From CAYZQE01 sp964480635 (lineage in GTDB: Bacteria; Pseudomonadota; Gammaproteobacteria; GCA-001735895), in NCBI GenBank assembly GCA_964480635.1, contig CAYZQE010000015.1:1-35546 (forward strand): 35,546 bases of DNA, in the 5' to 3' direction. The translations under genes were made by a program, and so were the position numbers. A model generated the notes under the pieces. The model ran no database searches. It was given only the letters and a program-made list of their open reading frames with translations, and was not told the DNA's origin. Position 1 is the stretch's first letter, and each line of letters starts with the position of its first letter. Of this stretch, positions 16,399-23,403 are shown one piece after another.

Positions 16399-16598
16399 AC
16401 TTTTGGTGGGGTATTCGGTAGATTGATGGCAATTCACTATAAGTGGCAAGCATTTAAAAAACACTTATCTGCATGGTCATCATTATAAAAAAACATAACA
16501 AAAAATTAACATGGGCTCGCGTACTGCAAGTTGTTCTAGGCTTTAGAAGGCAATTGCTTATTTAATGAGTTATTTTTTAATAGCTGAGTTTGCTTGCT
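16399..16598 (+). other. Gene-free region before the MITE-like element
   Basis: About 200 bases with no supportable gene. The only structure noticed is ATAAGTG and CACTTAT (about 16440-16475) as a weak inverted repeat. Together with the 162-bp element it makes up the 372-base gap between the DUF971 and HDOD genes. Confidence 0.4.
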
Positions 16599-16760
16599 TA
16601 AGGAGCCTCTGAACAAGTCCAATAATTTTGAACTTGCTAAAACTGCCGATATTTTCACCGAAAATCGCAGCAATAGAGTGACTATTACGGCTCATTTCGA
16701 CGAAAATAGCGACAGTTTTTTCTGCGCTCAAATTTTATTAACTTAATCAGAGGCTCCTTA
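16599..16760 (+). mobile_element. MITE-like element, copy 2 (complete)
   Basis: A 162-bp element bounded by inverted terminal repeats TAAGGAGCCTCTGA (16599-16612) and TCAGAGGCTCCTTA (16747-16760). The next bases inward, ACAAGT and ACTTAA, extend the similarity. Bases 16610-16713 match 1-104 of the window in reverse orientation with one mismatch. Internally two short hairpins recur (ATTTTC and GAAAAT types). It has no coding capacity, so transposition would need an enzyme from elsewhere. It lies ten bases beyond the stop of the HDOD gene. Confidence 0.8.
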
Positions 16761-16770
16761 TGTGGGGCAG

Positions 16771-17997
16771 CTAATTAAATAAGGCTTCCATAGATTTGAT
16801 TTTATCTTTTGAGTTTTTTATTAAGGCGATGCTATCTATTGGGCTTAAACCTAATTTCTTCATCGCAGGAATTGATGTGATCGGTGGCAAAGACTTTATG
16901 GTTTCAGTGCCTATAAAGCTATGATACTGCGCTAACATAACAATGTCGCACAAATCGGCTTCATTGTCAGGGTTGCGAAACCAGTCTTCACATTCTTCAG
17001 CCACGGTTATTGTTTCAGCGGTAAAATTCCATTTTTTCATTAACATGCCAGTAATGACGGGGCGTAACGTATTTATAACTAGATCCGAATCAACGTCATC
17101 ATTATCGGTTAAGTCTGCATTTTCTAAATACTCCAAAATGACAATAGTGCCTAAGTCGTGAACTAAGCCCGCTAACATGGCTAGCTCGGGGTTAAAGAGC
17201 TTTGTTTCTTTGGCTAATAAATGACTGATGGCAGCGACTTTTCGACTATGAGTCCACAGCTCCTCCATTCTTTCTTTCATATGCACCGAGCTGCTTTTAA
17301 ATAAATCATTCACCGCATAAGCCATCACTTGTTTATAAGTGGTGTCTAAACCTAAGCGAGAAATGGCTGATTTTAGGGTTTCAGTAGGTACTTCACCCTG
17401 ATAAACAACACTGTTGGCAATTTTAATTAATTTTGCAGAAATGGCGGGGTCGATCATTAATAATTCAACAATTGAATTTATATCAGCAAAATCATCTTGG
17501 TAAACACGTTGAATTTTTAAAGCTATTTCAGGCAAGCTAGGAATAGATAGCTCATCGTTCATCATGTCTTTACAAATTTTTAACGTGAGTTCATTTATCG
17601 TTGGGTTCTCTTCGAGAAGCTCAATGTCTGGTGTATTGCCAGAGGCGTTAAAGTTAGAATATTTAGTTAATAAAGGCCTAGGGATTTTTAAATACGTAAC
17701 CGTTTTAACGGCTTGTATGCTGTACATGCTGGGGCGTAGTTGCGCAATGGGGTTTAGTGTTTCTTCATCATTAAATGAATGAACTGATACATGCTTGTCT
17801 CTTGAGGTCATAGTAACCTCACCTTCAATGATAAATAAACTAATGTCTTCGGTAGAGCCTAACGCTAATATCTCTTCTTTTTTATGAGCCGTTCGTAGTT
17901 CGATTTCATTTGCTAATGCGAGCAATTGATTGCTATCAAATTCAGACAGTGGGCGAAGGCGCTGAAGTGTTTCTAGTGACGGAGACGAAGTTCCCAT
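16771..17997 (-). CDS. Cyclic-nucleotide-binding-like plus HDOD signalling protein
   Basis: A 408-residue protein. The N-terminal part (about 1-115) resembles a cyclic-nucleotide-binding domain: LRPLSEFDSNQLLALANEIE, FIIEGEVTMTSRD, and IPRPLL. The C-terminal part (about 145-350) is an HDOD domain: LSIPSLPEIALKIQRVYQDD, IDPAISAKLIKIANSVVY, AISRLGLD, and LAGLVHDLGTIVILEYL. HDOD domains lack most of the phosphohydrolase residues of HD-GYP proteins and act in signalling and cell-cycle or motility control. The nucleotide ligand cannot be identified. It is cytoplasmic, monocistronic, and divergent from engB. Confidence 0.88.
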   Translation of the reverse strand: MGTSSPSLETLQRLRPLSEFDSNQLLALANEIELRTAHKKEEILALGSTEDISLFIIEGEVTMTSRDKHVSVHSFNDEETLNPIAQLRPSMYSIQAVKTVTYLKIPRPLLTKYSNFNASGNTPDIELLEENPTINELTLKICKDMMNDELSIPSLPEIALKIQRVYQDDFADINSIVELLMIDPAISAKLIKIANSVVYQGEVPTETLKSAISRLGLDTTYKQVMAYAVNDLFKSSSVHMKERMEELWTHSRKVAAISHLLAKETKLFNPELAMLAGLVHDLGTIVILEYLENADLTDNDDVDSDLVINTLRPVITGMLMKKWNFTAETITVAEECEDWFRNPDNEADLCDIVMLAQYHSFIGTETIKSLPPITSIPAMKKLGLSPIDSIALIKNSKDKIKSMEALFN

Positions 17998-18106
17998 ACT
18001 TGAATTAATCCTTAAATGTATCTTGAGTAACCAAGTTTAGTTGAAATTAAGAGGGCGTCAATAAATTCATAGCGACCTTGTTATGTTTCAATGATAAGGT
18101 AGTTTT

Positions 18107-18703
18107 ATGACAATATTTCATCAAGCATCTTATATGACTAGCGCACACTCTTTAGACCAATGTATTGACGACATAGGGTATGAAATTGCATTTGCAGGGC
18201 GCTCTAATGCCGGAAAATCAACAGCAATTAATGCGTTGTGCCGACAAAAAAACTTATGCAAAACAAGTAAAACCCCAGGGCGCACCCAACTGATTAATTT
18301 TTTTAAATTAACTGAAGAGCGTAAATTAGTCGATTTGCCAGGTTATGGTTATGCCAAGGTGCCCAAAAAAATGCGCGCGCATTGGGATAAAACCTTATCC
18401 AAATTTCTTTTGGAGCGCCAAGCCCTAAAAGGAGTGGTTATTGTTGTGGACATTAGACGAGGTCTGTCTGAATTAGATCAAGCCCTAATTGATATGTTAT
18501 ATGGCACTCTCGACATACACATCATATTGGCCAAATCAGATAAATTGAATAATGGAGAGCGCAAAAACACTTTAATGAAAGTGCAGGCAGAGTTGGCAAA
18601 TAGTGATGTCACCGTACAGACTTTTTCTGCTACCAGCTTAGATGGAATGCAAGCATTAGAAAATAGTTGCTATAAAATGCTTGATATTACTTTAGATATG
18701 TAA
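18107..18703 (+). CDS. engB: Ribosome-biogenesis GTP-binding protein EngB (YihA/YsxC)
   Basis: A 198-residue GTPase with G1 GRSNAGKST (31-39), G2 in KTSKTPGRTQLINFF, G3 DLPGYGYAKVPK, G4 LAKSDKLN, and G5 FSATS. EngB acts in assembly of the large ribosomal subunit. The short length and the TPGRTQ switch are characteristic of EngB rather than Era or Der. The region beyond its stop holds a structured RNA encoded on the opposite strand. In Pseudomonas-type genomes engB is next to polA, cytochrome c4 and dsbA. Here cytochrome c4 and dsbA are together, but about 16 kb away. Confidence 0.96.
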   Translation: MTIFHQASYMTSAHSLDQCIDDIGYEIAFAGRSNAGKSTAINALCRQKNLCKTSKTPGRTQLINFFKLTEERKLVDLPGYGYAKVPKKMRAHWDKTLSKFLLERQALKGVVIVVDIRRGLSELDQALIDMLYGTLDIHIILAKSDKLNNGERKNTLMKVQAELANSDVTVQTFSATSLDGMQALENSCYKMLDITLDM

Positions 18704-18720
18704 TATAAACTACTGATAAT

Positions 18721-18750
18721 AAAAAAGAAACCCTGCCATAGTACAGGGTT
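18721..18750 (-). terminator. Rho-independent terminator of the candidate sRNA
   Basis: Stem AACCCTG (18729-18735), eight-base loop, stem CAGGGTT (18744-18750). The minus-strand transcript continues TCTTTTTT. On the plus strand there is no U-run, so it does not serve engB. Confidence 0.8.
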
Positions 18751-18866
18751 CAACAACGAAATCCGGTTGGGGTAACCGGATCTCACTCGTCCTTGGGGGA
18801 TGAACGAGCATTTGTGCTGGGCTAGCACAATAAAATAGACAGATAAACAAAAACTTGGTTCCCTCC
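18722..18866 (-). ncRNA. Candidate sRNA convergent to engB, with C-rich hairpin loops
   Basis: On the minus strand four hairpins follow one another. The first is 18812-18818 with 18824-18830 (loop AGCCC). The second is 18786-18790 with 18804-18808 (large loop with CCCCC). The third is 18761-18768 with 18774-18781 (perfect 8-bp stem, loop ACCCC). The last, 18729-18735 with 18744-18750, is followed by a T-rich run and is a rho-independent terminator. A -10-like TATAAG lies just upstream. The 5' end is inferred, giving about 145 nt. Position and orientation relative to engB match Spot 42 and ErsA. C-rich loops could pair with Shine-Dalgarno sequences. The structure is seen directly; the function is inferred. 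Confidence 0.6.
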
Positions 18867-18871
18867 TTTTG

Positions 18872-18900
18872 CTTATAGTCTATTTATTTTTTTTTGCAGA
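18872..18900 (-). promoter_or_regulatory. Candidate promoter of the sRNA at 18722-18866
   Basis: On the minus strand TATAAG (18872-18877) matches the -10 consensus at five of six positions. TTCTGC (18895-18900) lies 17 bases upstream as a weak -35, with an A-rich spacer. Transcription would start near 18866. Confidence 0.4.
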
Positions 18901-18920
18901 ACTTTTTTTATAATGCAAAT

Positions 18921-18978
18921 GTTACTATTTGTTACATTTCGTTACTCACCTGAAAAGTTTGTCATCTAATTTTCATCT
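18921..18978 (+). promoter_or_regulatory. Response-regulator-type direct repeats upstream of the Spy-like gene
   Basis: GTTAC occurs three times at exact 10-base intervals (18921, 18931, 18941). Downstream TCATCT occurs twice at 11 bases (18962, 18973). Half-sites in phase with the helix are the usual targets of OmpR/CpxR-family dimers. The genes that follow are a Spy-like protein and a CpxRA-like system, so autoregulation is likely. A weak -10 (TACTAT, 18978-18983) follows. Confidence 0.5.
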
Positions 18979-19047
18979 ACTATTTCCTTGTCGAATCAAT
19001 GAGCACATTTTAAAGGCTTAAACGGTTCTAAATTTAAATAGGAATAT

Positions 19048-19566
19048 ATGATGAAAAAAGTATCAAAAATTATTTTAATCAGTGTTATTACTTTAGGAAT
19101 TGCTGGAGGCGCTTTAGCTTTTGGAGCACATCAAATGAGCAATATGTCAGCACACGATAAAGCGGAAAAGATAGGTCATCGAGTGACGTCTAAGTTGGAG
19201 CTTAATCAACAGCAGCAAGATAAATTTAGTGCCATGTCTGGGCGTATGGTTGAACTTATGCAGCAAACAAAATCACATTCATCAATGCCCAAACAATTAA
19301 TGAGTGAGTTTTTAAATGATAAATCATTAGATCAAGCGGCTTTAATTGAAAAAATTAATGATAAAGCAGCAATGGTCAATCAATATGCACCAGAAATGGT
19401 CGCCTTATTAGCTGATTTTGTAAACTCTCTAGACACTGAGCAAAAGCAGGAGCTAAAAGAGATGATGGCTAAAAAACATGGTGGTCATGGACAACACGGC
19501 AAAAAAGGACAGCACGGCAAAAAAGGTATGCACGGTGCAGAACATGTGAAACATGGCATGATGTAA
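19048..19566 (+). CDS. Spy/CpxP-like periplasmic protein with His-rich tail
   Basis: A 172-residue protein. The signal peptide MKKVSKIILISVITLGIAGG runs to ALAFG. The mature part is helical and carries two degenerate LTxxQ motifs, LELNQQQQDKF and SLDTEQKQEL, as in Spy, CpxP and related metal-stress proteins. The C-terminus (about 147-172) is rich in His, Gly and Lys (KKHGGHGQHGKKGQHGKKG), suggesting metal binding. In relatives such proteins act as ATP-independent chaperones or feedback sensors in the periplasm. It lies directly ahead of the response regulator and kinase. ATG 19048 and 19051 are both possible; the second has better spacing from AGGA. Confidence 0.8.
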   Translation: MMKKVSKIILISVITLGIAGGALAFGAHQMSNMSAHDKAEKIGHRVTSKLELNQQQQDKFSAMSGRMVELMQQTKSHSSMPKQLMSEFLNDKSLDQAALIEKINDKAAMVNQYAPEMVALLADFVNSLDTEQKQELKEMMAKKHGGHGQHGKKGQHGKKGMHGAEHVKHGMM

Positions 19567-19613
19567 GTAGTTCTGCTGGCGCATACTTTGTGTCAGCAGG
19601 TTATACTGAACAA

Positions 19614-20291
19614 ATGAAACAACTTTTATTAATAGATGACGATGAGTTACTGGCCAAACCATTAGCAACGTTTTTTAAACAACATCATTTTGACCTTAGT
19701 AGTCAAACCCATCCTATAGACGCTATTGAATATCTTAAAACACATAAAGTAGATCTTATTATTTTAGATGTCATGTTGCCTGAAATTGATGGCTTTGAAA
19801 CGTGTCGTCGCATCCGCGCATTTTCTCAAACTCCGATTATCATGTTAACAGCAAGAGGCGATGTTATGGATAAGGTTGTTGGTTTAGAGCTAGGCGCAGA
19901 TGACTATTTAGCAAAACCATTTGAGCCTCGCGAATTGGTTGCTCGTATTCAAAGCATTCTAAAAAGAACCATGCCATTAAAAGCGGCAGACCAAACTGAT
20001 GAATTGATTTTTGGGGCCTTAACCATTAATAATAAAAGCCAGACCGTGATGATAGATAAAAAACAGATTGAGCTAACAGCAGCAGAATTTAGCTTGTTAC
20101 AGTTATTGGCGGCACATCCGAATCAAGTTTTTTCACGCGATGATATTATGAGTGAGCTAAATGGAATTGATGCTGATATTTACAGTCGGGCTATTGATAT
20201 ATTAATGAGCCGATTAAGAGCGAAGTTAAAACCTTTGAATGCTATAAAAACAATCCGTTCTCGCGGTTATCAGTTTATTGCAGCATGTTAA
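19614..20291 (+). CDS. OmpR/CpxR-family response regulator
   Basis: A 225-residue regulator starting at ATG 19614; the frame is open upstream but without homology. The receiver domain (about 1-115) has the acidic pocket DDDE (8-11), the phospho-acceptor Asp52 in LIILDVMLPEIDGFE, and the Lys in ADDYLAKPFEPREL. The C-terminal winged-helix domain (about 125-225) includes LTAAEFSLLQLLAAHPNQVFSR and VLxSRLRAKL-like LMSRLRAKLKP, ending TIRSRGYQF. Its 3' end overlaps the kinase gene by seven bases. It probably controls the preceding Spy-like gene in response to envelope stress. A CTGCTG/CAGCAG hairpin sits just before the start. Confidence 0.92.
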   Translation: MKQLLLIDDDELLAKPLATFFKQHHFDLSSQTHPIDAIEYLKTHKVDLIILDVMLPEIDGFETCRRIRAFSQTPIIMLTARGDVMDKVVGLELGADDYLAKPFEPRELVARIQSILKRTMPLKAADQTDELIFGALTINNKSQTVMIDKKQIELTAAEFSLLQLLAAHPNQVFSRDDIMSELNGIDADIYSRAIDILMSRLRAKLKPLNAIKTIRSRGYQFIAAC

Positions 20292-21577
20292 AACAAATTC
20301 GCCAATCGTTAATTACGCGCTTAATGGTTTATTTTTTATTGGCAGGCTTTGTCCTTGTTTTGTTATTTAGCATGAATATTGCCTTTGGTTTAAAGGTGCA
20401 TTTTAAAAATGAAATTTTACCAAATATCGCTCAATATTTAATTTATATTAAGGATGATATTGGTACGCCACCTGATTTAATCAAAGCGCAAAAACTAAGC
20501 CGTGATTTGGCTATTAAAATCCATATCATTGGCCCTGAAATGAATTGGCGATCGAATAAAAGTATGCAAAATATTCACCATTTAGATTTTGAGGACGCTC
20601 CCTTACCAGGCCAAAAATTTAAAATTGCTCATAGTCATGAACATAATTTTGTTTTATTAGAAGCAGGCCAATTCAAGTATTATTTTTCCATGGGGCGTTT
20701 AGCGGGCTCTACATCACATGTCCGTAATATTGTTTTAATTGTGGTGCTCATAATGTTTATGTCGCTACTATTTTTTCTTATCAAACGAAGTATACGACCA
20801 TTAGAAAAAATCTCTTTAGGAATAAAAGAAATAGCCAAAGGTAATTTAGATTCAGCGATAAAAATTCAAAATAGCTTTGAATTTGAACAGCTTGCCAACG
20901 GCATTAATAGTATGGCGGGAGAAATAAAAACCATGCTTGAGTCTAAGCAGCAATTGTTGCTAGCAATTAGCCATGAGTTACGTTCGCCAATTACCAGAGC
21001 TCAAGTCAATTTAGCGCTTTTACCTGAAGATGATATTCAACAGGCGTTAAAACATGATTTGAAAGAAATGGAATTGCTCATTAGTCAGATCTTAGAGTCT
21101 CAACGTTTAAACCAAACACATGCAGCGCTAAATAAAATAGATTTAAGCTTTGATGAATTGATTAAAGAATTAATTCATCTTTATTTTCAATCCAGCCACA
21201 TTAAACTTGAATTAATGGCTATCGATATTCATGCCGATAAAACGCGCGTGATGCTGCTCATTAAAAACTTAATAGATAACGCTTTAAAGTATTCTAAAGA
21301 TCGAGAGGCTCCTCAAATTCGGCTTTACCAAGAAGGTAGGCAGGTGATTTGTGAGATAGAGGACTATGGCATAGGGATGAAACCTGAAGAGTTAGATAAA
21401 ATCACCCAAGCGTTTTATCGTGTAGACCAAGCAAGACAACGGGTGACTGGTGGCTTTGGTTTAGGGCTTTATCTAAGCCACCTTATCGTGAAAGCACATA
21501 ATGGCTCGATGAGCTTTAAATCGATAGAAGGTAAGGGCACTACAGTTATGGTGAAATTCCCTATTGATCAGGCATAA
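20285..21577 (+). CDS. CpxA-like sensor histidine kinase
   Basis: A 430-residue membrane kinase. TM1 is about 11-33, a periplasmic sensor region about 35-145 contains IAHSHEHNF, and TM2 is about 147-166. The HAMP domain is about 166-218. The phosphorylated His is H230 in LLAISHELRSPITRAQ. The ATPase domain contains NLIDNALKYSKD, EDYGIGMKPEELD and GGFGLGLYLSHLIVKAHNGS. The order Spy-like, regulator, kinase, with a seven-base overlap, points to one operon and an envelope-stress or metal-stress circuit. The periplasmic stimulus is unknown; the His pairs in the sensor region hint at metal, which is speculation. Confidence 0.92.
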   Translation: MLKQIRQSLITRLMVYFLLAGFVLVLLFSMNIAFGLKVHFKNEILPNIAQYLIYIKDDIGTPPDLIKAQKLSRDLAIKIHIIGPEMNWRSNKSMQNIHHLDFEDAPLPGQKFKIAHSHEHNFVLLEAGQFKYYFSMGRLAGSTSHVRNIVLIVVLIMFMSLLFFLIKRSIRPLEKISLGIKEIAKGNLDSAIKIQNSFEFEQLANGINSMAGEIKTMLESKQQLLLAISHELRSPITRAQVNLALLPEDDIQQALKHDLKEMELLISQILESQRLNQTHAALNKIDLSFDELIKELIHLYFQSSHIKLELMAIDIHADKTRVMLLIKNLIDNALKYSKDREAPQIRLYQEGRQVICEIEDYGIGMKPEELDKITQAFYRVDQARQRVTGGFGLGLYLSHLIVKAHNGSMSFKSIEGKGTTVMVKFPIDQA

Positions 21578-21591
21578 GCAAAGGCTGTAGA

Positions 21592-21634
21592 GCCGTTTGG
21601 TATAGACTTAAAGGTATTGGGATAATTTGCTGCT
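21592..21634 (-). pseudogene. Decayed duplicate of the ttcA 3' end
   Basis: On the minus strand this stretch parallels the end of ttcA (22412-22453). GCCGTTTG and the 13-base GTATTGGGATAAT are exact in both copies, with one indel and several substitutions between. Translated, it gives ANYPNTFKS and then QTALQ after a frameshift, against ADYPNTFKS and QTAMH in TtcA. Both copies have the same orientation and flank the toxin-antitoxin genes as direct repeats. Confidence 0.6.
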
Positions 21635-21696
21635 GAATTAAATATTGTTTAATTATTGTAACTGGGCTACATTGTGGCTCAATTGAGGAGATTAAA

Positions 21697-21957
21697 ATGG
21701 CAGCTAACGCAGTAGTAAGAGCAAGAATTAATGAGAAGATAAAAGATGAAGCCAGCATTGTATTGGCCGAAATGGGCTTAACAGTTTCCGATGCCTTTAG
21801 AATGTTGTTAACGAAGATTGCAAAAGAAAAAAGGTATTCAGTAGAGCCTTTAATGCCTAACGCTATAACTCAAAAAGCCATTAGTGAATTAGAGCGCGAC
21901 GAAGGAGAATCTTTTAATTCAGTTAATGATTTAATGACCTCTTTAGATGCAGATTAA
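21697..21957 (+). CDS. RelB/DinJ-family antitoxin
   Basis: An 86-residue protein. The N-terminus has the ribbon-helix-helix pattern of DinJ: VVRARINEKIKDEASIVLAE, then MGLTVSDAFRMLLTKIAKEK. It would bind operator DNA as a dimer and neutralise the toxin through its C-terminal part. GAGGAG precedes the ATG. It overlaps the toxin gene by 11 bases, typical of type II modules. It lies in a small segment framed by ttcA-end repeats, so it is probably an acquired module. Confidence 0.88.
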   Translation: MAANAVVRARINEKIKDEASIVLAEMGLTVSDAFRMLLTKIAKEKRYSVEPLMPNAITQKAISELERDEGESFNSVNDLMTSLDAD

Positions 21958-22231
21958 AACATCTACCCAGTTTAAGCGAGACCTAAAGAAAGTTAAAAAA
22001 GGACGTTATGCCGACGATGTAAAAGGCGGGAATTCCGCCTTGTCGAAAGCTTTAACCATGTTAGTCAATGGTGAAGAACTACCTAGGCAATACAACGATC
22101 ATCCATTAGCAAACAACTGGAAAACATACAGGGATTGCCACATAAAACCCGATTTAATATTGATTTACAAAGTCACTGACGAACTCTTAAGCCTTGCAAG
22201 AATAGGCGCTCATAGCGAATTAAGTCTATGA
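21947..22231 (+). CDS. YafQ-family mRNA interferase toxin
   Basis: A 94-residue RelE-superfamily toxin of YafQ type. The catalytic set of E. coli YafQ is recognisable: His52 in DHPL, His65 and Asp69 in RDCHIKPDLILIYK, Arg85 and His89 in ARIGAHSELSL. The Trp next to the Asp in E. coli YafQ is Leu here, and the terminal Phe is also Leu, so activity may differ. YafQ cleaves mRNA on the ribosome. A KGGNSAL stretch (about 26-32) differs from E. coli. It looks intact and translationally coupled to its antitoxin. Confidence 0.88.
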   Translation: MQIKTSTQFKRDLKKVKKGRYADDVKGGNSALSKALTMLVNGEELPRQYNDHPLANNWKTYRDCHIKPDLILIYKVTDELLSLARIGAHSELSL

Positions 22232-22259
22232 TTAAATTAAGTTACCTAAGTCGCGTAAC

Positions 22260-22346
22260 TCACTTACTCAATTCATCATCGCTCAACTTGTTAAGCATTT
22301 GAACGCCAAGCTTCACAACGTCACTTCTGTTGATGGAGAATTCAAG
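22260..22346 (-). pseudogene. Possible remnant of a ribbon-helix-helix antitoxin
   Basis: The minus-strand frame reads LEFSINRSDVVKLGVQ and then MLNKLSDDELSK before a stop, with an in-frame stop immediately upstream and no start codon. The INRSDVVKLGVQML part resembles the helix-turn region of ribbon-helix-helix antitoxins or CopG-like proteins. It lies between the toxin gene and ttcA, so it may be debris from an earlier module. Confidence 0.35.
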
Positions 22347-22383
22347 TTACGTCACATAGCCACCATTATGCGAAATTATTATT

Positions 22384-23106
22384 TTATTTTGGCGTCAACA
22401 AGGAATGCATCGCCGTTTGAAGCGATTTAAACGTATTGGGATAATCTGCTTCTTGTTTTGCTAATAATTGCTTCATCGCTTCACGCTGTGTTGGCATGCC
22501 AAAACAGGCTGGGCAGTTATCTTTAATGACGGGTAGTTTTGCATTAGTTGCAAATTCTGCCAATAATTTTTCACGCACATAAACAAAAGGTCGAATCACC
22601 CTTAAATCGCCCTCATCAATCACGTAATTGGCTTTCATGGTTTTTAATTGCCCACCATGAAATGCAGACATTAAAAAACTTTCGGCTAAATCATCTAAGT
22701 GCTGTCCTAAAGCAATCACATTGTAGCCATGCTCTCTGGCTGTTTTATACATTAAGCCACGGCGCATTCGTGAGCAAAAAGCACAAAAAGAATCGTTTTG
22801 CATGTGTTTTTGAGCCAGCTCTACAATGGGCTCTGCCACATAGTGATAATTAACGCCAAGGCTTGGAATGTAATCTTTAAGAGCAGAAGGGTCAAAATCA
22901 TCACTTAGAGGGTCAACGGTCATCGCGCCCACTTCAAAATCAATCGGCGCATGCTTTTTAAAATGTAACAAGCTATGAAGTAAGCTGAGCGAATCTTTCC
23001 CCCCAGAAACAGCAACGAGAATGCGGTCGTCTTGATGAATCATAGAGAATTCAGCAATGGCTTTGCCTGCGGGGCGTAAAATTTGTTTAGGTGGTGTGGT
23101 GTGCAT
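22384..23106 (-). CDS. ttcA: TtcA-family tRNA 2-thiocytidine synthetase
   Basis: A 240-residue PP-loop ATPase. SGGKDS (34-39) binds and adenylates; CAFC (C108, C111) and CPAC (C198, C201) supply the cysteines that ligate the Fe-S cluster in TtcA. SRMRRGLMYKTAREHGYNVI and GQHLDDLAESFLM are family signatures. TtcA thiolates cytidine 32 in certain tRNAs. It is shorter than E. coli TtcA (311 residues), lacking the longer termini, and may belong to a compact subgroup. The 3' end is partly duplicated at 21592-21634, consistent with use as an insertion site. Confidence 0.88.
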   Translation of the reverse strand: MHTTPPKQILRPAGKAIAEFSMIHQDDRILVAVSGGKDSLSLLHSLLHFKKHAPIDFEVGAMTVDPLSDDFDPSALKDYIPSLGVNYHYVAEPIVELAQKHMQNDSFCAFCSRMRRGLMYKTAREHGYNVIALGQHLDDLAESFLMSAFHGGQLKTMKANYVIDEGDLRVIRPFVYVREKLLAEFATNAKLPVIKDNCPACFGMPTQREAMKQLLAKQEADYPNTFKSLQTAMHSLLTPK

Positions 23107-23232
23107 AGCGATATGCTATAACAAATAAGCGACTATCTTTAGGAAAACTTAATTATTTCTTATCGAATGACTTAAAATAAATATAAGGACTCATGTTGTT
23201 GATGTTTTAGAGCTGTGGATTTTCGAATAGGC

Positions 23233-23265
23233 AAAAAAAAGCCCCGTTCATTCCATGAACGGGGC
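23233..23265 (-). terminator. Terminator of the CsrB/RsmZ-like RNA
   Basis: An 11-bp perfect stem (23241-23251 with 23255-23265) has a three-base loop that reads GGA on the minus strand. Eight T follow in the transcript. The GC-rich stem GCCCCGTTCAT makes this a strong intrinsic terminator. Confidence 0.92.
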
Positions 23266-23391
23266 GATATGTATTATCCTTAACGTGTGATTGATTTAAT
23301 GCTTATCCATATTTTGTAGGCTTCCTTAATTTAGCAACCGTGCTAACCTGTCTTCCTTAGATCCTTTAAATATTCTTTCCTTAGAACTTAA
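23233..23391 (-). ncRNA. Candidate CsrB/RsmZ-type sRNA that sequesters CsrA/RsmA
   Basis: The minus strand of this gene-free region holds seven ANGGA motifs within about 130 bases. AAGGA lies at 23378-23382, 23362-23366, 23354-23358, 23323-23327 and 23277-23281; ATGGA lies at 23306-23310 and 23252-23256. The last GGA forms the loop of a strong terminator hairpin. Multiple single-stranded or loop GGA motifs plus a GGA-containing terminator are the signature of CsrB, RsmY and RsmZ, which titrate CsrA/RsmA. A TATAAA (23398-23403) gives a transcript of about 158 nt. No convincing GacA/UvrY box was found upstream. It is divergent from pip and follows the same direction as ttcA. Confidence 0.72.
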
Positions 23392-23397
23392 CTTAAG

Positions 23398-23403
23398 TTT
23401 ATA
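23398..23403 (-). promoter_or_regulatory. -10 element of the CsrB/RsmZ-like RNA
   Basis: TATAAA on the minus strand, about 7-10 bases before the first part of the predicted RNA. No good -35 hexamer at the right distance was recognised, which would fit an activator-dependent promoter. Confidence 0.4.

Noticed and set aside
18721..18750. Terminator for engB
   Set aside because: The plus strand has no U-run after the stem; the A-run lies before it, so it serves the minus strand.
21561..21758. Minus-strand frame of 65 codons before the antitoxin
   Set aside because: Part of it is the decayed ttcA end in a shifted frame; the rest overlaps the antitoxin gene.
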